Shown here in pieces: positions 32,435-44,000 of a stretch of 64,000 nt of DNA. The notes under the pieces are model-generated. The model saw only the letters and a program-made list of their open reading frames with translations. It was not told where the DNA came from and searched no databases. The DNA is from Bombyx mori (taxonomy: Eukaryota; Arthropoda; Insecta; Lepidoptera; Bombycidae): assembly GCF_030269925.1 (NCBI RefSeq), contig NC_085123.1, positions 4,464,001 to 4,528,000 of the forward strand. Reading direction: 5' to 3'. Position numbers and translations under genes: made by a program. Each line of letters begins with the position of its first letter. The first letter of the stretch is position 1.

Positions 32435-33009
32435 TTCTGTCATGACCTATGCAAGTGTAGAGTGCGCTCAAGCGGCCCGTACACACATTAAGTCTCTCCA
32501 AGTCATCCAATCCAGTTTCTGCAGGATAGCCGTCGGAGAGCACCGTGATAAGTGAGGAATGACAATCTTCACAACAACCTAAATTTAGTACCAATACCTT
32601 AGTATCTTAACGAGGCGTCAGAATACTACTTCGACAAAGCGGCGCGACACGAAAACCCTCTTATTGTGGCCGCCGCTAATTACTTATCCGATCACCTTGT
32701 CGGATCCTCCGGATTCACTCTCGGTGCTTTTAGGCTTCTCAAGCACCGGTCGCCGTCCTCGTCGAACTAGTCGATCACGGCGAAGAGTTCGACGAGCGAA
32801 CTAACTCATAGACATAACCGACTGATTTTATCGCCGGATCTTCTCAGTGGGTCGCAATTCCGATCCAGTGGTAGACTCTGCGGAGCACTAATCTTGCTAG
32901 GGCTAGTGTTAGCAAATTCTCTCAGGTTGAACTCGTGAGCTCATCTACCCGTCCGGGCGTAAATGGAATAGCCCCTCAGGCTAACAGCGAATAGGCAGAG
33001 GAAAAAAAA
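32435..33009 (+). mobile_element. 5'-truncated Jockey-group LINE
   Basis: Contains the end of ORF2 plus the 3' UTR and poly(A). The coding part reads VMTYASVECAQAARTHIKSL and QSSFCRIAVGEH, then breaks up with internal loss, and resumes with GGCGCGACACGAAAACCCTC. The 3' UTR hairpin is altered (ACTGATTTTATCGCCGG). It is closest to copy B in type and is older. Confidence 0.85.
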
Positions 33010-34837
33010 ACTAAGACAAGCTCATTATCTGCGCTATCATCATCAACGCGGGAATTGCTTTATATTTACTAAAATCGTAATACAAAAAAGAAAACTATAA
33101 ATGTGTAAATACAGTTTTATCGATTACCAGTTGCTAAATATCTGTACACATTACGTTCATTTATTAGGAGTAAAATGGTTTAATTTGTTTTCGGTTGCCA
33201 GTAAAACGTTTTATTGCGGAGTTACAGGATTACGCCATGGGTTAATGGTACCTTGGGGATTGGAAAGTGATACATGAGTTTATTTATGTCTGTCTGCTTC
33301 GCCGACCTTCTCTTCGACTTTCTTTCACCGAAAAATAGCTCTAGTAATCATAAAGCAGCGTTTACAACGGGCGGAAATTTGACGAATATAACAATTTTAA
33401 ATATAAATTTAAACGAATGAAAAGTGTTCATTTTTTAAAGACAAGTGTACAAAGTGCCTTCCTCTGAGGACTCCTTACAAACGTGATTATTTCCAGCTAG
33501 ATTGAAGATAGTAAAAATGACCACCACAATTTAGAAAAGAAGCGACGTGCTTAGCTAAAGTGCTTAGGTTATAAATAAAATATTATAATTGTCTCGATTA
33601 TAGCCTATATTGTCTTTTGAGCTAGGAATTTGAACTGGCGAATAGCTAAGTGGAGTAACTATTTAATATATCAAAATATGCGAGAGATTTCAATTTTTAA
33701 AACGGACAGTGATTAAGCATTTGAATAATGAACGAAATAGAATAAAACACATTAAATTTCCTAGACCCAATCTATTGTCTGACATTGATAAAGTAAGAAA
33801 TAAGCACACGAGCGGTTCGCGGATCGCAATAGTGGCTGGACAAAATTAAGAAAATACCCGCAACGGAGACGTATGAACCTCATCCATCTAAGTCTGGTTC
33901 GCTAAGATTCTTGTGGGATTCGGTACATGTAACGAATGTACGACAGGTAAAGAATAGAGTTTCTGTGAATTGTTGAGATTATTTCGCTTTAGGTACTAGC
34001 GAGAGTTGGTTCAAGAAACGGAATGATACGTGGCGAAAATGATGCTCTGAAAACCATAGTAATTTTGCGAGTTGAATAAGACTTTAGTCATGAAGCTTGA
34101 TATTTTGGTAATTCAGAGAGATTTAACAAATGAAATGACACAATATGTACTTTGATTATTATGAAATTTTTAGTAATATTGATTGACTTTGCTTGTTGAT
34201 TGATAGAATTTGTTAGCTGCTTAATAATATAGTTAAATAAATTGAAAATGGAAAGTTAATAAATTGCTACATGTGCTAAATGAGTACGGTAAGGAATTGT
34301 TCGTGATTATTTCGTCATCTGTTTTTTATCACCATCTGGAACTAACTATTCAGCCAAAGTGTGTTTTCAGAGATTTTTTGTCGCGTATCATATCATGCGA
34401 CACTAGAATGAATTCCTTCCCTAGGTGTTTGTTGAGCATTAACCATATCTTGGTTCAAAGGTGTTTTGAGGAGATTCCTGAGCGGAAACCAGCAATCTGG
34501 CTTGTCCTTATTATTACTGATGCGCATGAATGACGTTTACACCTAATATGGAAAGGATCAGGCTCTTGACCACTTACGTAAGAAAATTAGATATTTTTTA
34601 TCGATTATTGATTAATAATACTAATAAATATTGTTCCTCAAACTTTATAAGAATTTAAGCACGATGATGTCGACCGAACTGTACGAGTATTGATTGTAAG
34701 TGTTGTGGAAATCTTCTTCCATTACCTACGCTTAAATTTTTGTAGAATAAACATTCATAATGTTTTTCTTTAAGTGAGAACAAATTACGCACTATCATCC
34801 GGCCCCAATTTTACGATTTTCCCTGTGCTATGGATAC
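33010..34837. other. Unrecognised AT-rich DNA
   Basis: About 1.8 kb with no gene, RNA or repeat I recognise. Open frames are short and have no motif. Confidence 0.45.
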
Positions 34838-34943
34838 CGTGGAAGTCAATCGTGAACATTTGTTGAGTACGCTGGGATTCGAACACCGGCGCATCGCTCA
34901 ACACGAATGCACCGTACGTCTTATTCTTTAGGCCACGACGACA
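34838..34943 (-). mobile_element. Bm1: Bm1 SINE head fragment
   Basis: Only the linker end and tRNA-like head are present, reverse oriented: GTGGAAGTCAATCGTGAACA, GGGATTCGAACACCGGCGCA, ATTCTTTAGGCCACGACG. A body is absent, the opposite of the common body-only copies. This could be the residue of a recombination or a deletion. Confidence 0.75.
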
Positions 34944-35559
34944 AACAGGTCCTTGTTAATATAGGTAATAAAATACTATCAGCACTTGCTACGTGCGTAT
35001 TGCTTGCTACGTGTAAGGCAAATATAACAATTGAGCTAAATCCAAATCCTAAATATATTATATTTAGTATAATAGTTACACACGAAAAACCCGAAATAAA
35101 GATCACATTCTTATCAATATCACAATCTAGAATATTCGTTCCCTTGGTGGAGGGAGAGGAAGCAACATTGTATAAGTAATGTGAAAATTATTCTGGAAAT
35201 TACGTCGAAATACACAGACTTGGCGGTTTCTGAATCCGCCCTTGAACTTAAGTTAGCTTATATGAATACGTTCTTCAATTCAATATGAGTATGTATTGGC
35301 TTACCCAACTTAGTTTTGTTAATTACTTCATAACTAAATCAATTCCCTCGGTGCTCAAGATTGAGTATTGTTGTAACATACATTTTGCTGTTTATGATTG
35401 AATTCCAGAACATTTATGATTATATGACTTTTCAGATATGATTTTTAATATTAGTTTATAGTTCGCATATAATTAACGATTTTAGTTTCTTCTTGAGATC
35501 CTTTTGTCTTCGTTCTATCTCTTGTTTGCCGGAAGATTTGTTTGTTAGTTTTATTTCAC
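34944..35559. other. Unrecognised AT-rich DNA
   Basis: A 90-codon open frame (34907-35179) runs from the SINE head into this stretch and has no motif. No gene is called. Confidence 0.4.
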
Positions 35560-35785
35560 TCTATGTATGTACGAACTCATGTTTCGCCTGTTATTAAGTG
35601 ATTGCCGGGAGTTATAGATATCGCAGCGTGAGTGCAGCTTAGGAATTGAGGCCAAAATCTCAATTATATTATTTTTGCTGTCAATATTTGCTGTCCCATC
35701 CTAGGAACTAGAATGCGTGATTTCTTCGCGGCAGAATTGGTTATATTGATAGTGGCTGACATAACGTTTTACCACCAGTAACTAC
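35560..35785 (-). mobile_element. Bm1: Old Bm1 SINE remnant
   Basis: Reverse-oriented decayed body: GTACGAACTCATGTTTCGCC, AAGTGATTGCCGGGAGTTAT, GCTGTCCCATCCTAGGAACT, TTTTACCACCAGTAAC. Confidence 0.6.
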
Positions 35786-35787
35786 AC

Positions 35788-36593
35788 AAAAAAATCGGTT
35801 GTCTGTAAAGTCGGCTTACTGACGAGATAGTTGAACGTGACAATGTCATCAGAAAATACTGATGGAATGGTTTCATTTTTCAAAAGAAAATTTTAATTTT
35901 ATTTGTTTGATAGATATTTTGTATGGATATAGAGAAGGAGGTAAATGGAAATCACTATTGAATTGATTCTTCGAATCGCCGGTTTTTTTTTGTTTCCCTA
36001 CCTAAGCTAATAGCTTTCATATATCATTCATATATCAGCGTCGCCTTAACTAGTAGGTGAGCTCACGGGACTCAAACCTGATGATGTTGCTAGCACGAAC
36101 CCTAGCAAGAGCCGTGCTTCGCAGAATCTACCACTGGATCGGAAACGCGACCCACTGAGAAGATCCGGCGAGAAACTCAGTAGGCTGTGTCTGAGGGTTA
36201 GTTTATCCGTCGAGCCCTTCGTCGCAAGCGACAGGTTCAACGAGAACGATGACCGGGGAATCGCCGCAATTATCGTTGCTGTAAACAATTGACACCACAT
36301 TCACTTTTCACTGAACTTCAAACTTGACGAAAACATGTAAATGTATTATTATATAGCAGCAGTCCACGAGGATGCATCGCTCACTCAAGTAGGAGAGAGA
36401 CAGATGTCGAACGCTGCCGAACGCGGAGGCCGATTGTGCCTCTTTGTCGCTCGTTGCGCGCTTTCGCTTGCACTTCAAGCCTTAAATGGAACGCCTCAGA
36501 GCGAGGTAACGCCGCATGTATCATGTTTTTCGTGTGTGCAGCCGACTCCATCGAATTATAAGACGTTGTCACGTCAAAAAATTAAGTTTTTCG
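35788..36593 (+). repeat. Unidentified transposon-like repeat, copy 1
   Basis: It shares its left part (ATCGGTTGTCTGTAAAGTCG, GAACGTGACAATGTCATCAG, about 150 bp) and its right part (ATAGCAGCAGTCCACGAGGA to GACGTTGTCACGTCAAAAA) with 47089-47466. The two ends carry an inverted motif: GAACGTGACAAYGTCAT on the left, and GACGTGACAACGTCTTAT reading inward from the right. That suggests a DNA transposon or MITE. A truncated Jockey LINE is nested inside. No transposase is seen. Confidence 0.6.
35983..36280 (-). mobile_element. 5'-truncated Jockey-group LINE nested in a repeat
   Basis: Reverse-oriented: a 9-T run, CCCTACCTAAGCTAATAGC, the hairpin region, then a short stretch of the ORF2 C-terminal coding end (GTCGAGCCCTTCGTCGCAAG). 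It interrupts the 35788-36593 repeat, so it arrived later. Confidence 0.8.
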
Positions 36594-37326
36594 GGTTTGA
36601 TTTTTATTGTGCGATGCGAAGGTATTTTCAACGTAGAAATCAATCATGAATATTTATTTGGTAATAAAATTATTGAATTCCTACCTACGAGTAGTTAAAT
36701 TTTTATGTTAACACGACTTTACTTTTTTATTAGATAGCTATAGTTATAGCTATAGATACATTACCTTTTAATTAGCATATTTTATGATAATATTTTGAAT
36801 GATGCTATTATAATTTTCGCACGCTATTTTATTGTTTTAAGCACGGGAAATTGCAACGAAATATCAAGTGGCCGTAAAAAAAGGTAAACAAAAATATGAT
36901 TATATTTGCGGAATAGAGGCATACATTTAGACAATATACTCTGTATTCAGGCTTAGTGTGGGGCCACGAAATTTTGTTTGTCTCTAAATTTACATTCGGT
37001 AATCGGTAGTGTTTTCTAAAAAAAAACGGAATAAACATCTCGTTGTTCATTTTAGGTATGGTAAATTTGAAATGTGTATGGATTCATAGTAGAAATAAAT
37101 TTATTCCGTGTTTTGCGATCGCAAAACCAAACTTCGAAACAAAGTTGAATACCTATTAATGGGTGTATTTTTTTCCAACACCAAGTATCGAACGAACTTC
37201 CAGAAAACTATCTATGCAGGTATAAAAAAACCATTGAAAAGCCTTGGATTTTCTTCTACACTCATGACTACCATCCGTTTTCAGATTCATTTGTGCTTGG
37301 TGGGGTATTATTGGTGATTTGACGTA
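36594..37326. other. AT-rich DNA with a possible Bm1 scrap
   Basis: At 36593-36660 the sequence TCGGGTTTGATTTTTATTGTGC resembles the Bm1 linker. The rest is unrecognised; no gene. Confidence 0.4.
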
Positions 37327-37570
37327 TTTTTTTTATTGCTTAGATGGATGGACGAGTTCACAGCCCACCTGGTGTTAAGTGGTTACTGGAGCCCATGGAC
37401 ATCTACAACGTAAATGCGCCACCCACCTTGAGATATAAGTTCTAAGATCTCAGTATAGTTACAACGGCTGCCCCGCCCTTCAAACCGAAACGCATTTCTG
37501 CTTCACGGCAGAAATAGGCAGGGCGGTGGTACCTACCCGCGTGGACTCACAAGAGGTCCTACCACCAGTA
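37327..37570 (-). mobile_element. Bm1: Bm1 SINE, body-only form
   Basis: Reverse-oriented, well conserved, from poly(T) and GCTTAGATGGATGGACG to TCCTACCACCAGTAAA. Confidence 0.92.
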
Positions 37571-38188
37571 AAACCACGTATTGTGTGGTATCGCGCATTT
37601 CTGACTTAATCGCTGTTTTAGAGGTCGTACATTCAGTGTAATGTCCAGCGGCGATTCACAGACCAATATAGATATAGAAGCGGGATCACTCTGATATGAA
37701 ACTCGGTTCAATACTCTGCTATTGCCGGCGACATGTGTTTTCCGTTATTGCAGCTTAGAGAGAGCACTGGGTAGGTTTTTCACGAAATTTTTCGAATAAA
37801 GCATTTTTGGTCAGAAGCATTCGAAATATGAGCAATAGTTCGAAGTCAACTATTTTAAGTTACCACGATTTCTAACAGTAGTTTTTCCTTTGATGGGACC
37901 AACACTATCATCAGTCTAGAAATTTTTCTCCTTAGGCTCGCCCCCAACAGTAGATAGACTCCTTAGCGGTATCGAAATAAAAAAAAATGTATTGAAATAT
38001 TAACAAGGTTTAACAAATGTAAATGCATGATGCTTGCATGCATGAAGAGTTTCTAAACAACTCCGTAAGGCGAATGCCATTGTCGGTTTTAACCTTTTTT
38101 AGATCGTTCTAGAAGTATGTTCAATTATCTGTAGTAGTTCTCGTATAGCAGGAGTTGTAATCTGTAGATGCCCTGCGATGTTTAAATG
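37571..38188. other. Unrecognised AT-rich DNA
   Basis: No gene or recognised repeat is seen. Confidence 0.45.
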
Positions 38189-38421
38189 GCATTTTTTAAT
38201 TGCTTAGATAATGGACGACCTCACGACCATCTGCTGTTAATTGGTTACCGTAGCCCATAGACATTAACAATGTAAATGCCGCCGTTCACCTTGAGACATG
38301 AGTTCTAAATCTCAGTTTTATAGTACAACAGCTACTTTACCCTTCAAGCGCTGCTTCACGGTATAAATAAACAGAGCGGTGGTATCTACCAGTGCAGGCT
38401 CACAAGACCCCCTACCACCAG
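38189..38421 (-). mobile_element. Bm1: Bm1 SINE, diverged body-only form
   Basis: Reverse-oriented with many substitutions: ATTGCTTAGATAATGGACGA, GTTCACCTTGAGACATGAG, CCCTACCACCAGTA. It ends at the common body boundary. Confidence 0.8.
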
Positions 38422-38429
38422 TATATATT

Positions 38430-38630
38430 GTAGCTAGCTTTTATATTTTAATTCCAAAGACGGGTGAACCTGATATTCAGTGGTCACCGGAGTCCATAGA
38501 CACAAGGTCTAAGTACCAGCAATATGCAATGACGGTAGCTCCATCCTTGAAACCGAACCAGTTTATTACTTACGGCTTCAATCGTGAAACCCACCCTTTC
38601 GAGTTCCCAAGACAACCCTACAACCAGTGA
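38430..38630 (-). mobile_element. Bm1: Very old Bm1 SINE remnant
   Basis: Landmarks AGTGGTCACCGGAGTCCATA, AGCTCCATCCTTGAAACCGA and CCCTACAACCAGTGA correspond in order to the reverse Bm1 body. It is tandem to the previous copy. Confidence 0.5.
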
Positions 38631-38673
38631 ACATGAAAATAATTGTTGCATCTTTAATTTATTTATTACAGTA

Positions 38674-38958
38674 CTAGCTGACCCGGCAGACTTCGTAGTG
38701 CCTCAATCGATAAATAAAAGACCTAAACTTTTGTTATAATAAACTTAAAATAAACCAAAAGGAATCCGTCCGACATGTAGGAAAAACATTTTGTTTTTGT
38801 TTTTATATAATTCCGAGCATTTTCATATTTATTCACCTTTTAAACCTTCTCTGGACTTCCACAAATAATTCCAGACCAAAATTAACCAAATCGGTCAAGC
38901 CGTTCTCGAATTTTAGCGAGACTAACGAATAGCAATTCATTTTTATATAATATATAGA
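38674..38958 (-). mobile_element. Non-autonomous Helitron
   Basis: The same family as 17833-18125. On the minus strand it begins TCTATATATTATATAAAAAT and ends GGGTCAGCTAG, between A and T. Two family members about 21 kb apart in one orientation support it as a discrete mobile unit. Confidence 0.72.
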
Positions 38959-39135
38959 TTTATAATGTTATCTTCACTATTTGAAAAAAGGTATTAAGTT
39001 ATTATTTCATTAGAAAAATTGGTACAGGGCGTCGTATACTATCTATTTTAGAAAGTCAGATAACGTGGTAGCGATACAAATAAATACGATGGTGGTGCTT
39101 ATGTGTATGTGCATACAATAAATAAACCCCAACTT

Positions 39136-39355
39136 CACTTTATAGCCTTTTTTTTGTCAGGAGGAAATCGCCGGACTCCCTCCCACCTTCCACTGGGGAT
39201 AGCGGGCGGGGTACGTCGGAGTCGAACTGACTAAAACCTCCTATCGCTCAACAACCCACGTCCGAGCCTCGCATGACACAGAACAGGCAAAGGGGGAGAG
39301 TGAAGCGTTTAATGCGGAGCACATCTCTCCCATCACCCTCCCCCACTTTATAGCC
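39136..39355 (-). mobile_element. Retroposed GC-rich tail of unidentified LINE
   Basis: A GC-rich insert (39148-39343), beginning with poly(T) on the plus strand, is flanked by the 12-bp direct repeat CACTTTATAGCC at 39136-39147 and 39344-39355. On the minus strand it ends in poly(A), as for a 5'-truncated non-LTR element. Its sequence (CGGACTCCCTCCCACCTTCC) differs from the Jockey, CR1-like and RTE tails here. An R1-, L1- or I-type 3' UTR is possible. No coding sequence is recognised. Confidence 0.7.
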
Positions 39356-39511
39356 TAGGTTGCATTCGAACAATATAACCTTTAAAAATATACAAGTTAT
39401 TGGCGGTAGAAGCAGGCCAAACGTTAGTATACGCCTCTGCGGGTAAATAAAACGTTAATTGCTCTAGCGACTTTATAGCCATGTTCCGCTGTGACTTGTA
39501 TAAATGTATGT

Positions 39512-39716
39512 ATTTTTTTTTATTGTCCTTGTAGGCAGACGAGCATACGGCCCACCTGATGGTGAGTGGTTACCGTCGCCCATGGACTTCAGCAATATCA
39601 GGGGCAGAGCCAAGCCGCTGCCTACCGCTTAATACTCTCCATAAGCCTCGTTTGAAGAAGGACATGTCATAGCGCTCGGGAAACACCGTGGAGGGGAGCT
39701 CATTTCAAAACCGGAA
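39512..39716 (-). mobile_element. CR1-like LINE 3' end, 5'-truncated
   Basis: Reverse-oriented: poly(T), TTGTAGGCAGACGAGCATAC, then the C-terminal coding end to CATTTCAAAACCGGAA. About 200 bp of the LINE is retained. Confidence 0.87.
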
Positions 39717-39833
39717 CTTAAAGTGTGTAAAAAAACGTACTGAGTTGAAGCGATTCCTCTGCCACTTTTGTACATTTATAGTACTATGACAAACACCGTC
39801 GGTTGGGACAAATATGCAAAGGCAATTATTATT

Positions 39834-39957
39834 TTTAATTTTTGTTATTGCCTTTGTAGGTAGACGAGTATACGGCCCACCTGCTGGTGAGTGGTTACCA
39901 TCGCCCATGGGCTTCAGCAATGTCAGGGGCAGAGCCAAGCCGCTGCCTACCGCTAAA
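39834..39957 (-). mobile_element. CR1-like LINE 3' end, 5'-truncated
   Basis: A second reverse-oriented tail only ~120 bp further: TTGCCTTTGTAGGTAGACGA to GCTGCCTACCGCTAAA. Confidence 0.87.
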
Positions 39958-40068
39958 TATGAACGAGCATCGGAATATCACAATTGTATTACTCAAAGCG
40001 AGAATGCATTCTTTAAAGACAGTATTTTCTTCGACAACTCTTTCTCAACCGAAGATATGAAAACGTAA

Positions 40069-40311
40069 CTGGTGGCAGAACCTCTTGTGAGTCCGCGCGG
40101 GTAGGTACCACAGCCCTGCCTATTTCTGCCGTGAAGCAGTAATGCGTTTTGGTTTGAAGGGTGGGACAGCCGTTGTAATTATACTTGAGACCTTAGAACT
40201 TATATCTCAAGGTGGGTGACGCATTTACGTTGTAGATGTCTATGGGCTCCAGTAACTACTTAACACCAGGTGGGCTGTGAGCTCGTCCATCCATCTAAGC
40301 AATAAAAAAAA
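40069..40311 (+). mobile_element. Bm1: Bm1 SINE, body-only form
   Basis: Starts CTGGTGGCAGAACCTCTTG and ends CATCTAAGCAATAAAAAAA. Confidence 0.9.
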
Positions 40312-40752
40312 GACCAGTTAAAAACATATTTGATAATATAAAAAATAAGTAAAAAAAAAGAATTGAAGATATCGAAATTTTTTTTATTCACATTTACACA
40401 CACAAGAATCTGTTATGTACTTTCTTGAGAAAAACAAACAATTTATCTCAACAGTAAACAAATAATCAAAATAAACAACTCAAACAGTAATGCACCAAGT
40501 AAGCTTTACCACTAAAGATCGTTTGCGCAAGCTTTTGTATACACATACACCTTGCACAAGCACAATTTCCAGCCCAGAATTAGATTTCATCACACTGTCT
40601 CTGTATTCCAAGCACAAACAAACTGAAATCGTAGAACGCATAGAGGAACGTACGCTAATTTCAAACTAAAAACTACATTTACTATGCCTTGTGTCGAAAT
40701 AAATAAAATCTTCAAAGAAAAAATATATGATACGATAATTATTTATGAACTT
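40312..40752. other. Unrecognised AT-rich DNA
   Basis: No gene or recognised repeat is seen. Confidence 0.45.
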
Positions 40753-40911
40753 ATGAAGGGCGGGGCAGCCGTTGTAACTATACTGAGACCTTAGAACTTA
40801 TATTTCAAGGTGTGTGGCGCATTTACGTTGTAGATGTCTATGAGTTCCAGTAACCACTTAACACCAGGTGGGCTGTGAGCTCATCCACACATCTAGGCAA
40901 AAAAAAAAGAA
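40753..40911 (+). mobile_element. Bm1: Bm1 SINE, 5'-truncated
   Basis: Begins within the body at ATGAAGGGCGGGGCAGCCG and ends CACATCTAGGCAAAAAAAAA. Confidence 0.85.
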
Positions 40912-41086
40912 AAATTTTATTGTAAAATTACTTGTGTTTTGCTAAATCGATTTTTATTACGTACATATTTTTAATACAAATATTTAAGTTTTTAAATACT
41001 TAAATCTGCGCTATTTGGCTCTTAAGTGATTACCGAAGTCCACAGCGATATATATAATATATATACCGCGAAATAGTCATAAAATT

Positions 41087-44000
41087 GGGGGTTGAATGCT
41101 TCCCGCTTCCGTAGGTTTAACCCGCGATTCCCTACAAGTAACCCCTGGGTGGTGCAAAACGGGAGCCGAAAACGTAACCGGTAGTAGGACCTAGTCCGAC
41201 TGGCTGGTGACCACCCTCCAACTAGAGTCCGCCGCCAAATAGCCTAGCTGTGTTCCGGCGTGTGGGTTGGAGAGCCAGTTTTATTCCTTCCCTTTCCTCT
41301 TCCTTGTTGGAGGTGAATCTTGATGATACCTGGAACATGCGGAGCAAACGTGTGTGCGAGCTTGCGGGACGTGATTGTTTGACGGGGGTATAGGGAGACC
41401 CAGTGAAACGGTGTTCGCCGCCGCCCGCCGGTCAGTAGGGGACCTGAACCCGGGTGTCACTACTAAACTCCGCCCCGGGAAGCTGTCCCGCCAACCGGTG
41501 TAAAATCCTGTCGTGCGGTCGTCGTGCCGGAGTCGCAGACCGGAGTGGATCCCGGCGATCGCACGCAGGGTGGACTGGGGGCCCTTCCATGCCCTGCGTC
41601 GGTCTCTCACGCAACCCGTGATCGACCACACGCTATGTTTCGCGCTTTATTCAGGTGTTGTCATGATTTCACTTCGAACATCCTACCTCACCCTATCCCA
41701 CTCTCCAAAAAACAACAAAAATGAAAATCATAAACAGAAAAAGGGTTATATCGGCGATCCCCTATTTCACATTTAATGTGGATTTTAGCAATGTCAGGGG
41801 CCTACATAGCAACCTTGACGCCGTACACCACCATCTTGAGACGGCGCAGCCTGCCCTACTGTTTCTGACGGAGACGCAGATATCAACTCCGGATGATACC
41901 TCGTATCTTGAATACCCCGGCTACGTATTGGAGCACAACTTCCTGCGTAAAGCCGGGGTGTGTGTATTCGTTCGGGCTGATGTCTGTTGTCGCCGTCTAC
42001 GAGGCCTCGAACAACGGGACCTGTCCCTCTTGTGGCTGCGCGTGGATCACGGGGGTTGTACCCGAATCTACGCCTGCCTGTACAGGTCCCACAGCAGTGA
42101 TGCAGGTTCAGCTCTGATTGAGCATGTGCAAGAGGGGACTAACCGCGTGCTTGAGCAGTACCCATCTGCGGAGGTGGTGGTCCTTGGAGACTTCAACGCT
42201 CACCACCAAGAGTGGTTGGGGTCCAGAACCACTGACCTCCCGGGTCGGACTGCCTACAATTTCGCCTTGGCCTACGGCTTCTCCCAGCTGGTGACACAGC
42301 CCACCCGTGTCCCAGATATCGAGGGGCACGAACCTTCTCTGTTGGACCTTCTGCTGACCACGGATCCGGCCGGATACAGTGTGGTGGTCGACGCTCCACT
42401 TGGATCGTCTGATCACTGCCTTATCCGTGCTATTGTACCACTCTCTCGTCCTGGTCGTCGAACGACGACCGGGTATCGAAGAGTTTGGAAGTATATGTCA
42501 GCAGATTGGGATGGATTGCGTGAATTTTACGCATCCTACCCATGGGGGCGGTTCTGCTTTTCCTCTGCTGATCCTGATGTCTGTGCGGACCGTCTTAAAG
42601 ACGTGGTGCTCCAGGGGATGGAATTGTTTATTCCCTCCTCTGAGGTGCCCGTTGGGGGTCGCAGTAGACCCTGGTATAACAATGCCAGCAGGGATGCTGC
42701 ACACCTCAAGCGGTCCGCATACGTGGCATGGGATAATGCCAGGAGACGTCAGGATCCTAACATCTCAGAGGAAAGGCGGAAATATAACGCCGCTTCCAGG
42801 TCCTACAAGAAGGTTATTGCCAAGGCGAAGTCTGAGCACGTTGCTAGAGTTGGCGAGCGACTAAATAGCTATTCCTCTGGGAGCCGTGCTTTTTGGTCGC
42901 TCGCCAAAGCTGCAGGAGGAAACTTTTGCAGGTCTAGTCTCCCACCACTGCGCAAGTCCGATGACAGTTTGGCCCATAGTGCGAAAGAGAAGGCTGACCT
43001 TCTGGTCAAACTCTTTGCCTCGAACTCGACCGTGGACGACGGGGGTGCTACACCACCGAACATCCCCCGGTGTGATAGCTCCCTGCCTGAGATCTGCTTC
43101 ACGCAGTGTGCAGTCAGGCGGGAGCTCCGACTCCTGGACGTCCATAAGTCGAGTGGGCCAGACGGCATCCCTGCAGTGGTTCTGAAAACGTGCGCCCCTG
43201 AGCTGACGCCTGCGCTAACACGTTTGTATCGCCTCTCTTATTGCACTAACAAGGTTCCGTCTTCATGGAAGACCGCCCACATCCACCCTATCCCCAAGAA
43301 GAGTGACCGGTCGGACCCATCGATTTATAGGCCTATCGCGATAACTTCCTTGCTTTCCAAGGTGATGGAGCGAATAATAAATATACAACTCCTGAAGTAT
43401 CTGGAGGATCGCCAGCTGATCAGTGACCGACAGTACGGTTTCCGTCACGGTCGCTCAGCTGGCGATCTTCTTGTATACCTTACTCACAGGTGGGCTGAAG
43501 CCTTGGAGAGCAAGGGCGAGGCTCTTGCTGTGAGCCTTGATATCGCGAAGGCCTTCGACAGGGTCTGGCATAGGGCACTTCTATCGAAGTTACCATCTTA
43601 CGGAATCCCCGAGGGTCTCTGCAAGTGGATCGCTAGCTTTTTGGATGGGCGGAGCATCACGGTCGTTGTAGACGGTGACTGCTCTGATACCTTGACCATT
43701 AACGCTGGCGTTCCACAAGGTTCGGTGCTCTCCCCCACGCTTTTCATCCTGTATATCAATGACATGCTGTCTATTGATGGCATGCATTGCTATGCGGATG
43801 ACAGCACGGGGGATGCGCGATATATCGGCCATCAGAGTCTCTCTCGGAGCGTGGTGCAAGAGAGACGATCAAAACTTGTGTCTGAAGTGGAGAACTCTCT
43901 GGGGCGAGTCTCCGAATGGGGTGAATTGAACTTGGTTCAATTCAACCCGACAAAGACACAAGTTTGCGCGTTCACTGCGAAGAAGGACCCCTTTGTCATG

